DNA from: Thalassospira sp. HF15
Lineage (GTDB): Bacteria > Pseudomonadota > Alphaproteobacteria > Rhodospirillales > Thalassospiraceae
Length of the DNA: 64,000 nucleotides
NCBI RefSeq assembly: GCF_011806525.1
Contig: NZ_JAAVKI010000005.1
Location: 186,001 to 250,000 of the forward strand
Reading direction: 5' to 3'
The translations under genes and the position numbers were made by a program. A model generated the notes under the pieces. The model was given only the letters and a program-made list of their open reading frames with translations, did no database searches and was not told where the DNA came from. Below, piece after piece: positions 39,902 through 48,443 of the stretch (position 1 is its first letter; every line of letters starts with the position of its first letter).

Positions 39902-40351
39902 ATGGTTATTAAAGCTGAGCTGATTGGCATCGCGCGCAAGGCTCGCCCCCGTGCCCCGATGGAAAGCCTAGACCAAGTTGACGTCACAACCGAACTTGGC
40001 ATCGATGGGGATTTCCGCGGCAAACTGCGCCGTCGGCAGGTAACTATTCTGGCTGAGGAAGACTGGCAGGCAGCCTGTAACGAGATTAGCCGAACTGACA
40101 TCCCGTGGACTGAACGGCGCGCCAACCTTTATGTGCGTGGTATCGCACTGCCCAGAACCAAGGGCAGCAAGCTTTCAATCGGCAATGTAATGTTTGAGAT
40201 TACCGGTGAAACAGACCCGTGCAATCGTATGGATGCGGTTGCCATGGGCCTGCAAGAAGCCCTGAGGCCAGACTGGCGAGGTGGTGTTACCTGCCGCGTG
40301 ATCAAGGGTGGAACACTTGCCATTGGTGACCCAGTGGTCGAGGGAAACTAA
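39902..40351 (+). CDS. MOSC domain protein
   Basis: This 149-residue MOSC domain protein is of the short type related to YiiM and the molybdenum cofactor sulfurase C-terminus. A conserved cysteine is present in TDPCNRMD (about 104-109), preceded by GDFRGKLRRRQVTIL. Members are thought to handle activated sulfur or molybdenum cofactor substrates. Its ATG immediately follows the nadB stop (TGAATG), so the two are translationally coupled, though a functional link with NAD synthesis is not known. Confidence 0.85.
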   Translation: MVIKAELIGIARKARPRAPMESLDQVDVTTELGIDGDFRGKLRRRQVTILAEEDWQAACNEISRTDIPWTERRANLYVRGIALPRTKGSKLSIGNVMFEITGETDPCNRMDAVAMGLQEALRPDWRGGVTCRVIKGGTLAIGDPVVEGN

Positions 40352-40356
40352 TTTCC

Positions 40357-40974
40357 TCAGACGCCAAGCCGCTTGCTTAGCTGCGACGGCGAAAGGCCTA
40401 CAAATTCTGCCAATGCGATATAGGGATCTCCGGACAATCCCAGAAGCCTGGCAAAAGCCGGTTCCGTCTTGATACCTGCTTGCTTCAACTCCCGTATCTG
40501 ACTCGCAAACTCATCCCCCATCACAGACAGAATGCGTGCTTCGACCAGCATATGGACAAAACCGAACTGTATTCGTGTCGGACAATCGGTCGCAAAGATT
40601 TCAATCGGCAGCCCGTCACACTCAAATCGCACGACCATTGCTGCCGGGACATGTTTGGTCGCAGGCCGCTGATGAAGACTATAGCCGTCAAAATGGCCAA
40701 AAACCCGGTCTGAAAGTTTGGAAAATGCTGCCAAATCAGGCGCATTGCACAGGATATCAATATCAGATTTTGGCGTATCAATCGCCAAAGGCAAGGTTCT
40801 GACAACTTCGGGATCATAAGCCGCCAAACAATCAAGTATCCGGTGACGCCGCAAAATATCAGCGGCCAAAGCACCCCGTTTGGATACATTCACAAGCCGG
40901 TTTATCCCCGAAAAGCTTTTGCCATCCAGTCCTTCTGACCAATCCATTACCGTTTGGTTCATGTTGGAAGGCAT
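40357..40974 (-). CDS. DUF4269 nucleotidyltransferase-fold protein
   Basis: This 205-residue protein resembles DUF4269, a nucleotidyltransferase-fold family of unknown function. The carboxylate signature is in TPKSDIDILCNAPDL (about 67-81), where a GS motif is normally less obvious. Later segments GLPIEIFATDCPT and AFARLLGLSGDPY are also family-like. It is cytoplasmic. It ends five bases after the convergent MOSC gene. Substrate is unknown. Confidence 0.8.
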   Translation of the reverse strand: MPSNMNQTVMDWSEGLDGKSFSGINRLVNVSKRGALAADILRRHRILDCLAAYDPEVVRTLPLAIDTPKSDIDILCNAPDLAAFSKLSDRVFGHFDGYSLHQRPATKHVPAAMVVRFECDGLPIEIFATDCPTRIQFGFVHMLVEARILSVMGDEFASQIRELKQAGIKTEPAFARLLGLSGDPYIALAEFVGLSPSQLSKRLGV

Positions 40975-41047
40975 TCTGTTTCTTGACCTTAAGGCAATTG
41001 GGGGCTAGCTGATGATGGCCTTACCACAATGAAAGCCTCTGGCACAG

Positions 41048-42004
41048 ATGCTTGATATTCTTGCCGTCACATCCCCGATATTCCTGATCATCGCCATTGG
41101 CTATATCGCGGTCTATCGCAACATCGTGCCGCAAACCGTCGCGCGCGGCATGGGGGCATTTGTCATCAATTTTGCCCTTCCGTGCCTTCTGATGCGCACC
41201 GTCATCGCCCACGACATCAATAAAGTCTTCAACACAAACTATCTGTTGGCCTATGGCAGCGGGTCGTTGATTGTCTTCGCATTGGGTTATTTCTTTGCCC
41301 GGTTGATCGCCAAGAAAAGCCAGCAGAATGCCGCCCTGCAGGGCATGGGCATGTCAGTTTCCAACAGCGGCTTTATTGGCTATCCGATTGTCCTGCAACT
41401 GCTTGGCCCGACGGCGGGCATTGCGCTGGCGCTGTGTTTCATGATTGAAAACCTTGTGATCACGCCGCTGGCGCTGATTTTGGGGGACAGTGCGCAGGCC
41501 GAGGGTGCCAACCGCTGGCAAATCCTGCGCAAGACTTTTGCCCGACTGGCTCGAAACCCGATCATAGGCGCAATCGTGATCGGACTGAGCATTTCGATAT
41601 CCGGGATCACATTACCCGGTCCGATCTTTTCGGTTATTGATATGCTGGCCTCAGCATCTGGTCCGGTGGCCCTGTTTGTCATCGGTGGCGGGTTGGTCGG
41701 CCTCAAGCTGCATGGTCTGCGGTTTGACATGGCGCGCATCGTGTTTGGCAAACTTTTACTTCACCCGTTGATCATCTTCGTGCTGCTTGGTCTTGTCCCC
41801 GATCTGGACCCATTGATGAAGATCGCGGCGGTCAGCTTTGCCTGTGCACCAATGTTCAGCGTCTATCCCATCTACGGACAGCGGTACGGACACGAGGGCA
41901 TGGGTTCGGCATCCCTGATGGCAGCGACATCGCTGTCCTTTATCACCATCAGCACCGCACTTTGGTTGCTTGATACAACTGCCGTGTTCGGGCCACTCCC
42001 CTGA
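41048..42004 (+). CDS. AEC-family (auxin efflux carrier-like) transporter
   Basis: This 318-residue membrane protein has about ten hydrophobic segments in two five-helix halves, as in the AEC family. The conserved proline-rich crossovers NFALPCLLMRTVI and GFIGYPIVLQLLGP are present. Bacterial members export or import small organic acids such as malate or malonate; the substrate here is unknown. Its stop lies ten bases from that of the convergent YHYH gene. The ribosome site is weak. Confidence 0.88.
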   Translation: MLDILAVTSPIFLIIAIGYIAVYRNIVPQTVARGMGAFVINFALPCLLMRTVIAHDINKVFNTNYLLAYGSGSLIVFALGYFFARLIAKKSQQNAALQGMGMSVSNSGFIGYPIVLQLLGPTAGIALALCFMIENLVITPLALILGDSAQAEGANRWQILRKTFARLARNPIIGAIVIGLSISISGITLPGPIFSVIDMLASASGPVALFVIGGGLVGLKLHGLRFDMARIVFGKLLLHPLIIFVLLGLVPDLDPLMKIAAVSFACAPMFSVYPIYGQRYGHEGMGSASLMAATSLSFITISTALWLLDTTAVFGPLP

Positions 42005-42014
42005 GCAGCCGCTA

Positions 42015-43118
42015 TCAACGCGGCGGTTGACCAAATTTCGGGCGTTGCCCAGGGAAACCGCCACCCGGTGGCGGTGGACGTCTTCCCTGATCCGGTCCGG
42101 CACCAGGGCCGCCATCCGGCCCTTGCCCTGGCCCGCCGCCGGGCCCCATACCGCCTGGTCCTTTGGCAAAACTGCGATCAGGCATCCCTGCCAGCATGCG
42201 CGGAATGAACGGAAAGCTCTCCGTCACGAAATAGGCATAGGTGCCGTTGGGATATTCCGGAGTTACGGCTTCACGGCCATTGGCTTCGTCCAAATCCCCC
42301 AACCCGGGGACGAATTCAAAATCCTCGCCATAGGTGCCATCATATTTACCGCCTGGTCCGTTCGGGCGCGTCCCGGATTTCACCCGCCACGAACTGCGCA
42401 CAGCCACCACCGATGAATTGGAATTACCCGGATCAGAATACCCAAACATCGCATAGATCGGAAAACCGTCGGCAGCAAAGCCGATGCGAATGGAATGTTG
42501 ATCCGGCGACCAGCTCTTGATCAGTCCCTTGGGCAGGCCATGATAATGATAGGTCCCGTCAGGTTGAACATGGGCATTGTTCTGATCAAGCCCCAGATCC
42601 ACCGTTGGTGAGATCGCCTCATAGCGCCAACCGGACTGACGATCCCGTTGCCAGTATTCGGCGGTGAAGGGATCAAAGGGTACGCCATTTACCGCGACGC
42701 CAAATGACATGTGATCAATGGAAGAAAACCGCCCTGCACGCGCTGGATGCAGGGGTAGGCGAAATTCAAGCGATTGCGCCTTGATGGAATTGGGGTTCTT
42801 GCGATTGGGGAAACTTCCGGTCGCGTGATCGGGAATCGCGTTGGAGCGGATATAGCGATACCGCCCGTCTTCGCGCATGCTGACTTCGTTTGAAAGTGCC
42901 CATGCCTGCCGCGTCGGATTGAGGACCATGCCAGCAAGCGGCAACATCCCCATTCCCACCAGAATATTACGACGCATGCGATCAACTTCTTCGCGCGTAT
43001 CACCAGCATAACGACCTTCATCCATTCGCCCGTGATGATGATCATGATGTTGGGTATGCCGATGGTCTGATGACGCTCCCCTGAGAGCATGTAGATCACT
43101 TCGTGTCAATTTCGGCAC
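42015..43118 (-). CDS. YHYH-domain protein with histidine-rich N-terminus and Tat-like signal
   Basis: This 367-residue protein carries a YHYH domain, including TYHYHGLPKGLI and FAADGFPIYAMFGYSDP, a family whose role is unknown. The N-terminus is histidine-rich (DHRHTQHHDHHHG), followed by RMRRNILVGMGMLPLAG, which may be a twin-arginine signal. The C-terminal 45 residues are glycine- and proline-rich repeats, GPGGGPGQGPDG type. GTG 43118 was chosen because GGGGGA lies six bases upstream; ATG 43025 and ATG 42977 would drop the histidine cluster. Confidence 0.8.
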   Translation of the reverse strand: MPKLTRSDLHALRGASSDHRHTQHHDHHHGRMDEGRYAGDTREEVDRMRRNILVGMGMLPLAGMVLNPTRQAWALSNEVSMREDGRYRYIRSNAIPDHATGSFPNRKNPNSIKAQSLEFRLPLHPARAGRFSSIDHMSFGVAVNGVPFDPFTAEYWQRDRQSGWRYEAISPTVDLGLDQNNAHVQPDGTYHYHGLPKGLIKSWSPDQHSIRIGFAADGFPIYAMFGYSDPGNSNSSVVAVRSSWRVKSGTRPNGPGGKYDGTYGEDFEFVPGLGDLDEANGREAVTPEYPNGTYAYFVTESFPFIPRMLAGMPDRSFAKGPGGMGPGGGPGQGPDGGPGAGPDQGRRPPPPGGGFPGQRPKFGQPPR

Positions 43119-43208
43119 CGGACTTCCCCCAAAACCAGTTGCGACGTCATCCCCATTATTTGGCGATGACGTCGCAAGGTTCCAGTGCAAATTTGCCGCG
43201 CGAGGCAA

Positions 43209-45083
43209 TCAGGTCGGGATTTCACCCGCATGGGCCAGAATTTCCTCGGCCTCGCGGATTTCCTGTTGCTGTGCCCACATCTCGGCATAAAGACCATCAC
43301 GATCGAGCAATTCCTGATGCCGTCCGCGTTCGGCCACCTGTCCATCGCGCAGCACGATGATTTCATCAGCATCAATCACGGTCGACAAACGGTGGGCAAT
43401 GATAAGTGTGGTGTGACCACGCGAAACATCACGTAGGGCCTGCTGAATATCCTTTTCAGTGCGGGTATCAAGTGCTGATGTGGCTTCATCAAAGATCATG
43501 ATTTTCGGGCGTTTGAGCAACATGCGTGCAATCGAAACGCGTTGCTTTTCCCCGCCCGACAGTTTCAAGCCGCGTTCACCAACCATGGTTTTGAAGCCTT
43601 CGGGCAAACCGGCGATGAATCCGTCAATGCTGGCAAGCTTGGCAACATTTTCGATTTCGCCCTGTTCGGCACCCGGCCGACCGTATGAGATGTTATAGGC
43701 AATGGTATCGTTAAACAGAACAGTATCCTGCGGAACGATCCCGATTTCACGTCTTAGCGAGTTTTGCGTCACCTCGCGAATGTCCTGATCATCAATCGTG
43801 ATCTTGCCGCCTGACACATCGTAAAACCGGAACATCAGACGGGTCAGGGTCGATTTACCAGCACCACTTGGCCCGACAACGGCAACGGTTTTGCCCGCTG
43901 GCACCTCGAAACTGACACCCTTCAGGATCTTGCGATCCGGGTTGTAGGAGAAATGCACATCTTCAAACCGGACAGTTGCCGCATCACAGGCAAGTCCCTT
44001 GGCATCGACCTTGTCTTCGACTTCCTTTTCAACATCCAGAAGCGAGAACATCCGCTCCATATCGGTCAGCGACTGTTTGATCTGGCGATAGACGAAACCA
44101 AGGAAATTAAGCGGCATATAAAGCTGCAGCAGATAGGTATTGACCAGAACGAAGTCACCAACCGTCATGTTGCCGTCTTTCACCCCTTGGGCCGCCAGCA
44201 ACATATTCAGAACCAAACCAAGCGCAATGATCGCCCCCTGCCCGACATTAAGCTTGGAAAGCGAAACCTGTGACTGAACGGCAGCAACCTCGTACCCCCG
44301 CAAAGCCTTGTCATAGCGGGTCGATTCATGGGCTTCATTATTGAAGTATTTGACAGTTTCGTAGTTGATCAGACTGTCGATGGCCTTGGTGTTGGCCTCG
44401 TCATCGCGCTTGTTCATTTCGCGACGGAACTTCATGCGCCATTCGGTCACCACCAACGTGAAGACGATATAGATCACGATGGTGGTGAAAGTGATCACCG
44501 CAAACCAGACGTCATAAAGCGCCCACAAGATCACCGAAACCATGACGATTTCAAGCAAGGTCGGCAGGATGTTGAAAAGCATGAAGGACAAAAGAAACTC
44601 TATGCCCTTCACCCCGCGTTCAATGGCGCGCGAAAGCCCGCCCATCTGCCGGTCCAGATGGAAGCGCAGTGACAGTCCGTGCAGGTGTTCAAAGACGCTT
44701 AGGGCGGATCGACGAATAGCACGTTGTGCCACCTTGGCAAAGACCGCATCGCGCATCTCGCCAAAGGCCGAAACCAAGATCCGCACAAGGCCATAACCCA
44801 CAATCAGCGCCACCGGCACGACGATCAGGGCTGTGGTATCGGTCGACCCCGACTGGGCCGCGTTTGCGGCTGTATCACCGGCCTTGTCCACACCGCCAAG
44901 CGCATCGACTGCATATTTGTACAGTACCGGGATATAGACATTAGCAACCTTCGCCCCGACCAGAAACAGCAAGGCCAGAACAACACGTACCTTCAATTCA
45001 ACTTCGCCGCGCGGCCACAAATAGGGCAGGAACGTCTTGACGACGCCGAACTCTGCACGCGCAGTCGGTTGATCGGAACCCAT
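43209..45083 (-). CDS. Atm1-type ABC exporter (fused permease and ATPase)
   Basis: This 624-residue half-transporter has six membrane helices (about 30-330) and a C-terminal ATPase: Walker A VGPSGAGKSTL, signature LSGGEKQRVSIARML and Walker B IMIFDEATSALD. The domain VAAVQSQVSLSKLNVGQGAI and the YETVKYFNNE segment match the Atm1/ABCB7 group, which in bacteria exports glutathione-linked compounds or metal conjugates and supports iron-sulfur or metal homeostasis. Start ATG 45083; ATG 45143 is an alternative with a slightly longer leader. Confidence 0.9.
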   Translation of the reverse strand: MGSDQPTARAEFGVVKTFLPYLWPRGEVELKVRVVLALLFLVGAKVANVYIPVLYKYAVDALGGVDKAGDTAANAAQSGSTDTTALIVVPVALIVGYGLVRILVSAFGEMRDAVFAKVAQRAIRRSALSVFEHLHGLSLRFHLDRQMGGLSRAIERGVKGIEFLLSFMLFNILPTLLEIVMVSVILWALYDVWFAVITFTTIVIYIVFTLVVTEWRMKFRREMNKRDDEANTKAIDSLINYETVKYFNNEAHESTRYDKALRGYEVAAVQSQVSLSKLNVGQGAIIALGLVLNMLLAAQGVKDGNMTVGDFVLVNTYLLQLYMPLNFLGFVYRQIKQSLTDMERMFSLLDVEKEVEDKVDAKGLACDAATVRFEDVHFSYNPDRKILKGVSFEVPAGKTVAVVGPSGAGKSTLTRLMFRFYDVSGGKITIDDQDIREVTQNSLRREIGIVPQDTVLFNDTIAYNISYGRPGAEQGEIENVAKLASIDGFIAGLPEGFKTMVGERGLKLSGGEKQRVSIARMLLKRPKIMIFDEATSALDTRTEKDIQQALRDVSRGHTTLIIAHRLSTVIDADEIIVLRDGQVAERGRHQELLDRDGLYAEMWAQQQEIREAEEILAHAGEIPT

Positions 45084-45238
45084 ATTTTTCAAAATCTTAT
45101 CCCCAATCAGAAACCGGGCAGCATTGCGGTACGTGCACGGCATGTCTTTTCATTCTGTGATCAACAGATGGACCGATCAAACTAATTTGGCAAGCATCCA
45201 GCGCCGTTTATCCATGAAGGTCATTGCAGATAGCCGGT

Positions 45239-45267
45239 TTGACGGCTATTTTGTCAATTTGTTGATA
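45239..45267 (+). promoter_or_regulatory. Possible sigma-70-type promoter for proA
   Basis: TTGACG (45239-45244) is followed by a 17-base spacer and TTGATA (45262-45267), 73 bases before the proA ATG. The -10 box is only moderately close to consensus. The surrounding sequence is AT-rich. Confidence 0.4.
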
Positions 45268-45339
45268 AAATCTCAAAAACAAGGCGTCTGGTAGCTAATT
45301 ACCAGCCCTGCCTTTACCTTTAGGAACGGAACCAGGACC

Positions 45340-46626
45340 ATGACGGCGCTTGCCAGTATCGAAAGCCAGGATATCGCTGCATTGGTGCGCGATATGGGAA
45401 TCAAGGCCCGCAAGGCGGCACTCGAACTCGCACAGGTCCCGGCCGAACCAAAAGAAGCCGCGCTTAAGGCCGCCGCAGCCAAGCTGCGCGAAAACTCCGA
45501 TGCCATCCTTGCCGCCAACGCCAAGGATATGGAAGCCGGCCGTGCCAAAGGCCTGACAGCGGCCTTGCTGGACCGTTTGGCACTTGATGCTGATCGTATC
45601 GAAGGCATTGCCAAGGGTATCGAAGCGGTTGGCGAACTGCCCGACCCTGTCGGTCGTGAACTGGCCCGTTGGAGCCCGGAGCATAACGGCCTTGATATTG
45701 CCCGCGTATCCGTTCCGCTTGGCGTGATCGGCATCATTTATGAAAGCCGCCCGAACGTCACGGCCGATGCCGGTGCCATGTGCATCAAATCGGGCAATGC
45801 CGCCATCCTGCGCGGTGGTTCGGAAAGCTTCCATTCATCGCGTGCGATCTTTGACTGCATGGTGGCGGGCATCCGTGAAGCCGGCCTGCCCGAAAACGCC
45901 ATTCAGATGATCCCGGTCACCGACCGTGCCGCTGTTGGCGAAATGCTGAAACTGTCGGACTATATCGACGTCATCGTTCCGCGCGGTGGCAAGTCGCTGA
46001 TTTCGCGCATCACGGATGAAAGCCGAATTCCGCTGTTCAAGCATCTTGAAGGGCTGTGCCACACCTATGTCCACGCCAGCGCCGATCCGCAAAAGGCCGT
46101 CGATATTGTCGTCAATGCGAAGATGCGCCGCGTCGGTATTTGTGGTGCGACGGAAACCGTTCTGATCGACAGTTCGGTCGCAGGGCGCCTTTTGCCGCGC
46201 ATCGCCGAAGCACTGGTTGCCAAGGGCTGTGAGCTTCGCGGTGATGAAACCGCACAGGCGATTGATGGCCGCATCAAACCGGCCACAGCCGACGACTGGG
46301 TCACCGAATATCTTGATGCGATTGTTTCGATCAAGGTTGTCTCGGGCGTCGAAGAAGCGGTTGATCACATCAACACGTTTGGCTCGCACCACACCGATGC
46401 AATCGTTGCCGAAAACGCCACCGCGACGGCCACTTTCCTGAACGGGGTGGATTCCGGGATCGTGATCGTCAATGCATCAACCCAGTTTGCCGATGGTGGT
46501 GAATTTGGCATGGGTGCCGAAATCGGTATTTCTACCGGCAAGCTGCATGCACGTGGCCCGGTCGGAGTCGAACAGCTGACCAGTTACAAGTATATCGTCC
46601 GTGGCCAGGGTCAGACCCGTCCATGA
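45340..46626 (+). CDS. proA: Gamma-glutamyl phosphate reductase ProA
   Basis: This 428-residue enzyme reduces gamma-glutamyl phosphate with NADPH in the second step of proline synthesis. The catalytic cysteine is in RRVGICGATETVLID, and FGMGAEIGISTGKLHARGP marks the C-terminal end. ProB is not in the window; it usually lies just upstream. The gene overlaps nadD by four bases (ATGA), so proA-nadD-rsfS-rlmH form one operon. Confidence 0.96.
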   Translation: MTALASIESQDIAALVRDMGIKARKAALELAQVPAEPKEAALKAAAAKLRENSDAILAANAKDMEAGRAKGLTAALLDRLALDADRIEGIAKGIEAVGELPDPVGRELARWSPEHNGLDIARVSVPLGVIGIIYESRPNVTADAGAMCIKSGNAAILRGGSESFHSSRAIFDCMVAGIREAGLPENAIQMIPVTDRAAVGEMLKLSDYIDVIVPRGGKSLISRITDESRIPLFKHLEGLCHTYVHASADPQKAVDIVVNAKMRRVGICGATETVLIDSSVAGRLLPRIAEALVAKGCELRGDETAQAIDGRIKPATADDWVTEYLDAIVSIKVVSGVEEAVDHINTFGSHHTDAIVAENATATATFLNGVDSGIVIVNASTQFADGGEFGMGAEIGISTGKLHARGPVGVEQLTSYKYIVRGQGQTRP

Positions 46627-47231
46627 CGTCGGCCGCCCCCAGATCACATGCGGCCCCACCCCGGGTCGGCCTGTTGGGCGGGTCGTTCAACCCCGCCCAT
46701 GAAGGCCATCTTCACATCTCGCTCGAAGCCTTGAAACGCTTGCAGCTTGATGCGGTCTGGTGGCTGGTTTCGCCGCAAAACCCTTTGAAGTCATCTGCGG
46801 GCATGGCGGATATGGCCGACCGGTTTGATTCGGCACTGATGATGGCAAAGCATCCCCGCATTGTTGTTTCTGCAATTGAAACGGAGCTTGGAACCCGCTA
46901 TACGGCCGATACTCTTGCAGCCTTGCAACGCCGTTTTACCAGAACAAAGTTCGTTTGGCTGATGGGAGCAGACAACCTGGCCCAGTTCCATAAATGGAAA
47001 TGGTGGGAAAGGTTGATTTTACGTGCTCCCATTGCGGTTCTTGACCGTGAGGGGTATTCTATCAAGGCATTGTCCGGAACCGCCGCGCGCCGTATGGAAC
47101 GCTGGCGTATTCCCATGGACAGGGCGGGTTTGCTGGCCGATCTAGATGTTCCGGCCTGGGTATACCTGCCAATCAAGCGCCATCCGGCCTCTTCGACCGC
47201 AATTCGCGCCGAAGGCAGATGGCAGGTGTAA
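46623..47231 (+). CDS. nadD: Nicotinate-nucleotide adenylyltransferase NadD
   Basis: This 202-residue adenylyltransferase converts nicotinate mononucleotide to deamido-NAD. The nucleotide-binding motif is LLGGSFNPAHEGHLHIS (18-34), and the C-terminal SSTAIR motif is present. Start ATG 46623 overlaps the proA stop. It is in the same operon as rsfS and rlmH. Confidence 0.95.
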   Translation: MTSAAPRSHAAPPRVGLLGGSFNPAHEGHLHISLEALKRLQLDAVWWLVSPQNPLKSSAGMADMADRFDSALMMAKHPRIVVSAIETELGTRYTADTLAALQRRFTRTKFVWLMGADNLAQFHKWKWWERLILRAPIAVLDREGYSIKALSGTAARRMERWRIPMDRAGLLADLDVPAWVYLPIKRHPASSTAIRAEGRWQV

Positions 47232-47285
47232 GCATCGCAGCGATGTCTTTGTCGGGCCTTCCCGACCATCGCGCGAAACATTAAG

Positions 47286-47675
47286 GTGGCGACCATAGGT
47301 ACCGCAAAACAGACTCTTAAACCTGGCGAAATGCTTTCGCTGATCAAGAGTACGCTTGAAGATGACAAGGCCGAAGACCTTGTCACCATTGATCTGACCG
47401 ATAAAACCTCCCTTGCTGATCACATGGTTATTGCAACCGGCTCGTCCTCGCGTCGGGTGGCAGCCATGGCTGAGCACATTGTCGAAGCCATCAAGGAAGC
47501 TGGCCAGGGCCGTGCATTGGCCGAAGGCAAGGAACAGGGAGACTGGGTTCTGGTGGATACGGGCGATGTCATCGTGCATCTGTTCCGTCCGGAAGTTCGG
47601 GCCTTCTACAACATCGAAGAGATGTGGGGCGTTGAAAACCCGGCCCTGAAACAGCAGGCAGCGCGGCTGTACTAA
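47286..47675 (+). CDS. rsfS: Ribosomal silencing factor RsfS
   Basis: This 129-residue RsfS (DUF143) binds ribosomal protein L14 and blocks subunit joining during starvation. Family residues are LEDDKAEDLVTIDLTDKTS, MVIATGSSSRRVAAMA and GDWVLVDTGDVIVHLF. The start is GTG 47286, near AAGG, or ATG 47331 if the short N-terminal extension is not used. It lies between nadD and rlmH, a standard order. Confidence 0.94.
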   Translation: MATIGTAKQTLKPGEMLSLIKSTLEDDKAEDLVTIDLTDKTSLADHMVIATGSSSRRVAAMAEHIVEAIKEAGQGRALAEGKEQGDWVLVDTGDVIVHLFRPEVRAFYNIEEMWGVENPALKQQAARLY

Positions 47676-47757
47676 CAGCCCGCGCTGTTTGGCGCTTGCC
47701 CGCAGTCATCGGGACAGGCATCAAACAGATATCTGCGTAACGGTCTGGATCGAAAAC

Positions 47758-48216
47758 ATGCAAATCACCCTTGCTGCGGTGGGCCGGATGAAATCCGGTC
47801 CCGAGAAAGATCTGTTTGACCATTACGCTGCCCGACTGCGCTGGCCATTCGTGCTGCGCGAAGTCGAAGAAAAAAAGAAGCTTCCCCCCAATCAGCTCAA
47901 AGACCGCGAGGCAGACCTCCTGCTTGGCGTCATTCCGGAGAATGCCTTTCTGATCGCGCTGGATGAGCGCGGCAAGGAATATGGCTCGATCGAGTTTTCG
48001 CAAAAGCTTGAAGGCTGGATGGATCAATATGCCGGCAATATCGCCTTTGCCATTGGCGGGGCGGACGGGCATGGTGCAGCGCTGAAATCACGCGCCAACA
48101 CGCTTTGGTCGCTGGGCAAGGCTACCTGGCCGCATATGCTGGTGCGTGCCTTGATTGCCGAACAACTGTTTCGCGCCCACGCCATTCAGACCAACCATCC
48201 CTATCACCGCGAATAG
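47758..48216 (+). CDS. rlmH: 23S rRNA pseudouridine-1915 N3-methyltransferase RlmH
   Basis: This 152-residue SPOUT methyltransferase modifies pseudouridine 1915 in helix 69 of 23S rRNA. The trefoil-knot motifs are [10 protein letters not shown] (about 97-106) and the C-terminal [19 protein letters not shown]. The ATG at 47758 gives the usual family length; longer in-frame readings add no family sequence. It ends the proA operon. Confidence 0.94.
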   Translation: MQITLAAVGRMKSGPEKDLFDHYAARLRWPFVLREVEEKKKLPPNQLKDREADLLLGVIPENAFLIALDERGKEYGSIEFSQKLEGWMDQYAGNIAFAIGGADGHGAALKSRANTLWSLGKATWPHMLVRALIAEQLFRAHAIQTNHPYHRE

Positions 48217-48342
48217 CGGCGCCGTCGCTTAATCTGCATCGCAGCATAAAGGTAGTAGAAACCCCACCTGTGGTGGAAGGGGACCTATACCCATGCTCAA
48301 TCAAGACTAGAGAAAACAAAGAACTTTTCTCATTTCTGGCGC

Positions 48343-48379
48343 ATGCTGCCTTGCAACATAGCCCTCCCCCGGCTAACAT
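48343..48379 (+). promoter_or_regulatory. Promoter of chemoreceptor-like gene A
   Basis: ATGCTGCC leads into TTGCAA (-35, 48351-48356), then 17 bases and TAACAT (-10, 48374-48379). The same 17-base string, ATGCTGCCTTGCAACAT, recurs at 50318-50334 before paralogue B with the same -35 to -10 spacing. The ATG lies 64 bases downstream. Confidence 0.65.
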
Positions 48380-48443
48380 TCCCGAGAAGAAAAAAATATT
48401 CCCTAAATCAAAAAGACTCTTGGGCAATGGTAAGGCTTTGAAC

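Noticed and set aside
48335-48360. Possible sigma-54 promoter before chemoreceptor-like gene A
   Set aside because: The GG and GC elements are separated by thirteen bases and not ten, and gene B has no GG. The sigma-70-type pair shared by both leaders explains the region better.
48105-48443. In-frame upstream extension of chemoreceptor-like gene A into rlmH
   Set aside because: The extension overlaps the end of rlmH in another frame and includes the promoter. Paralogue B begins at the aligned position, and the extra residues show no family similarity.
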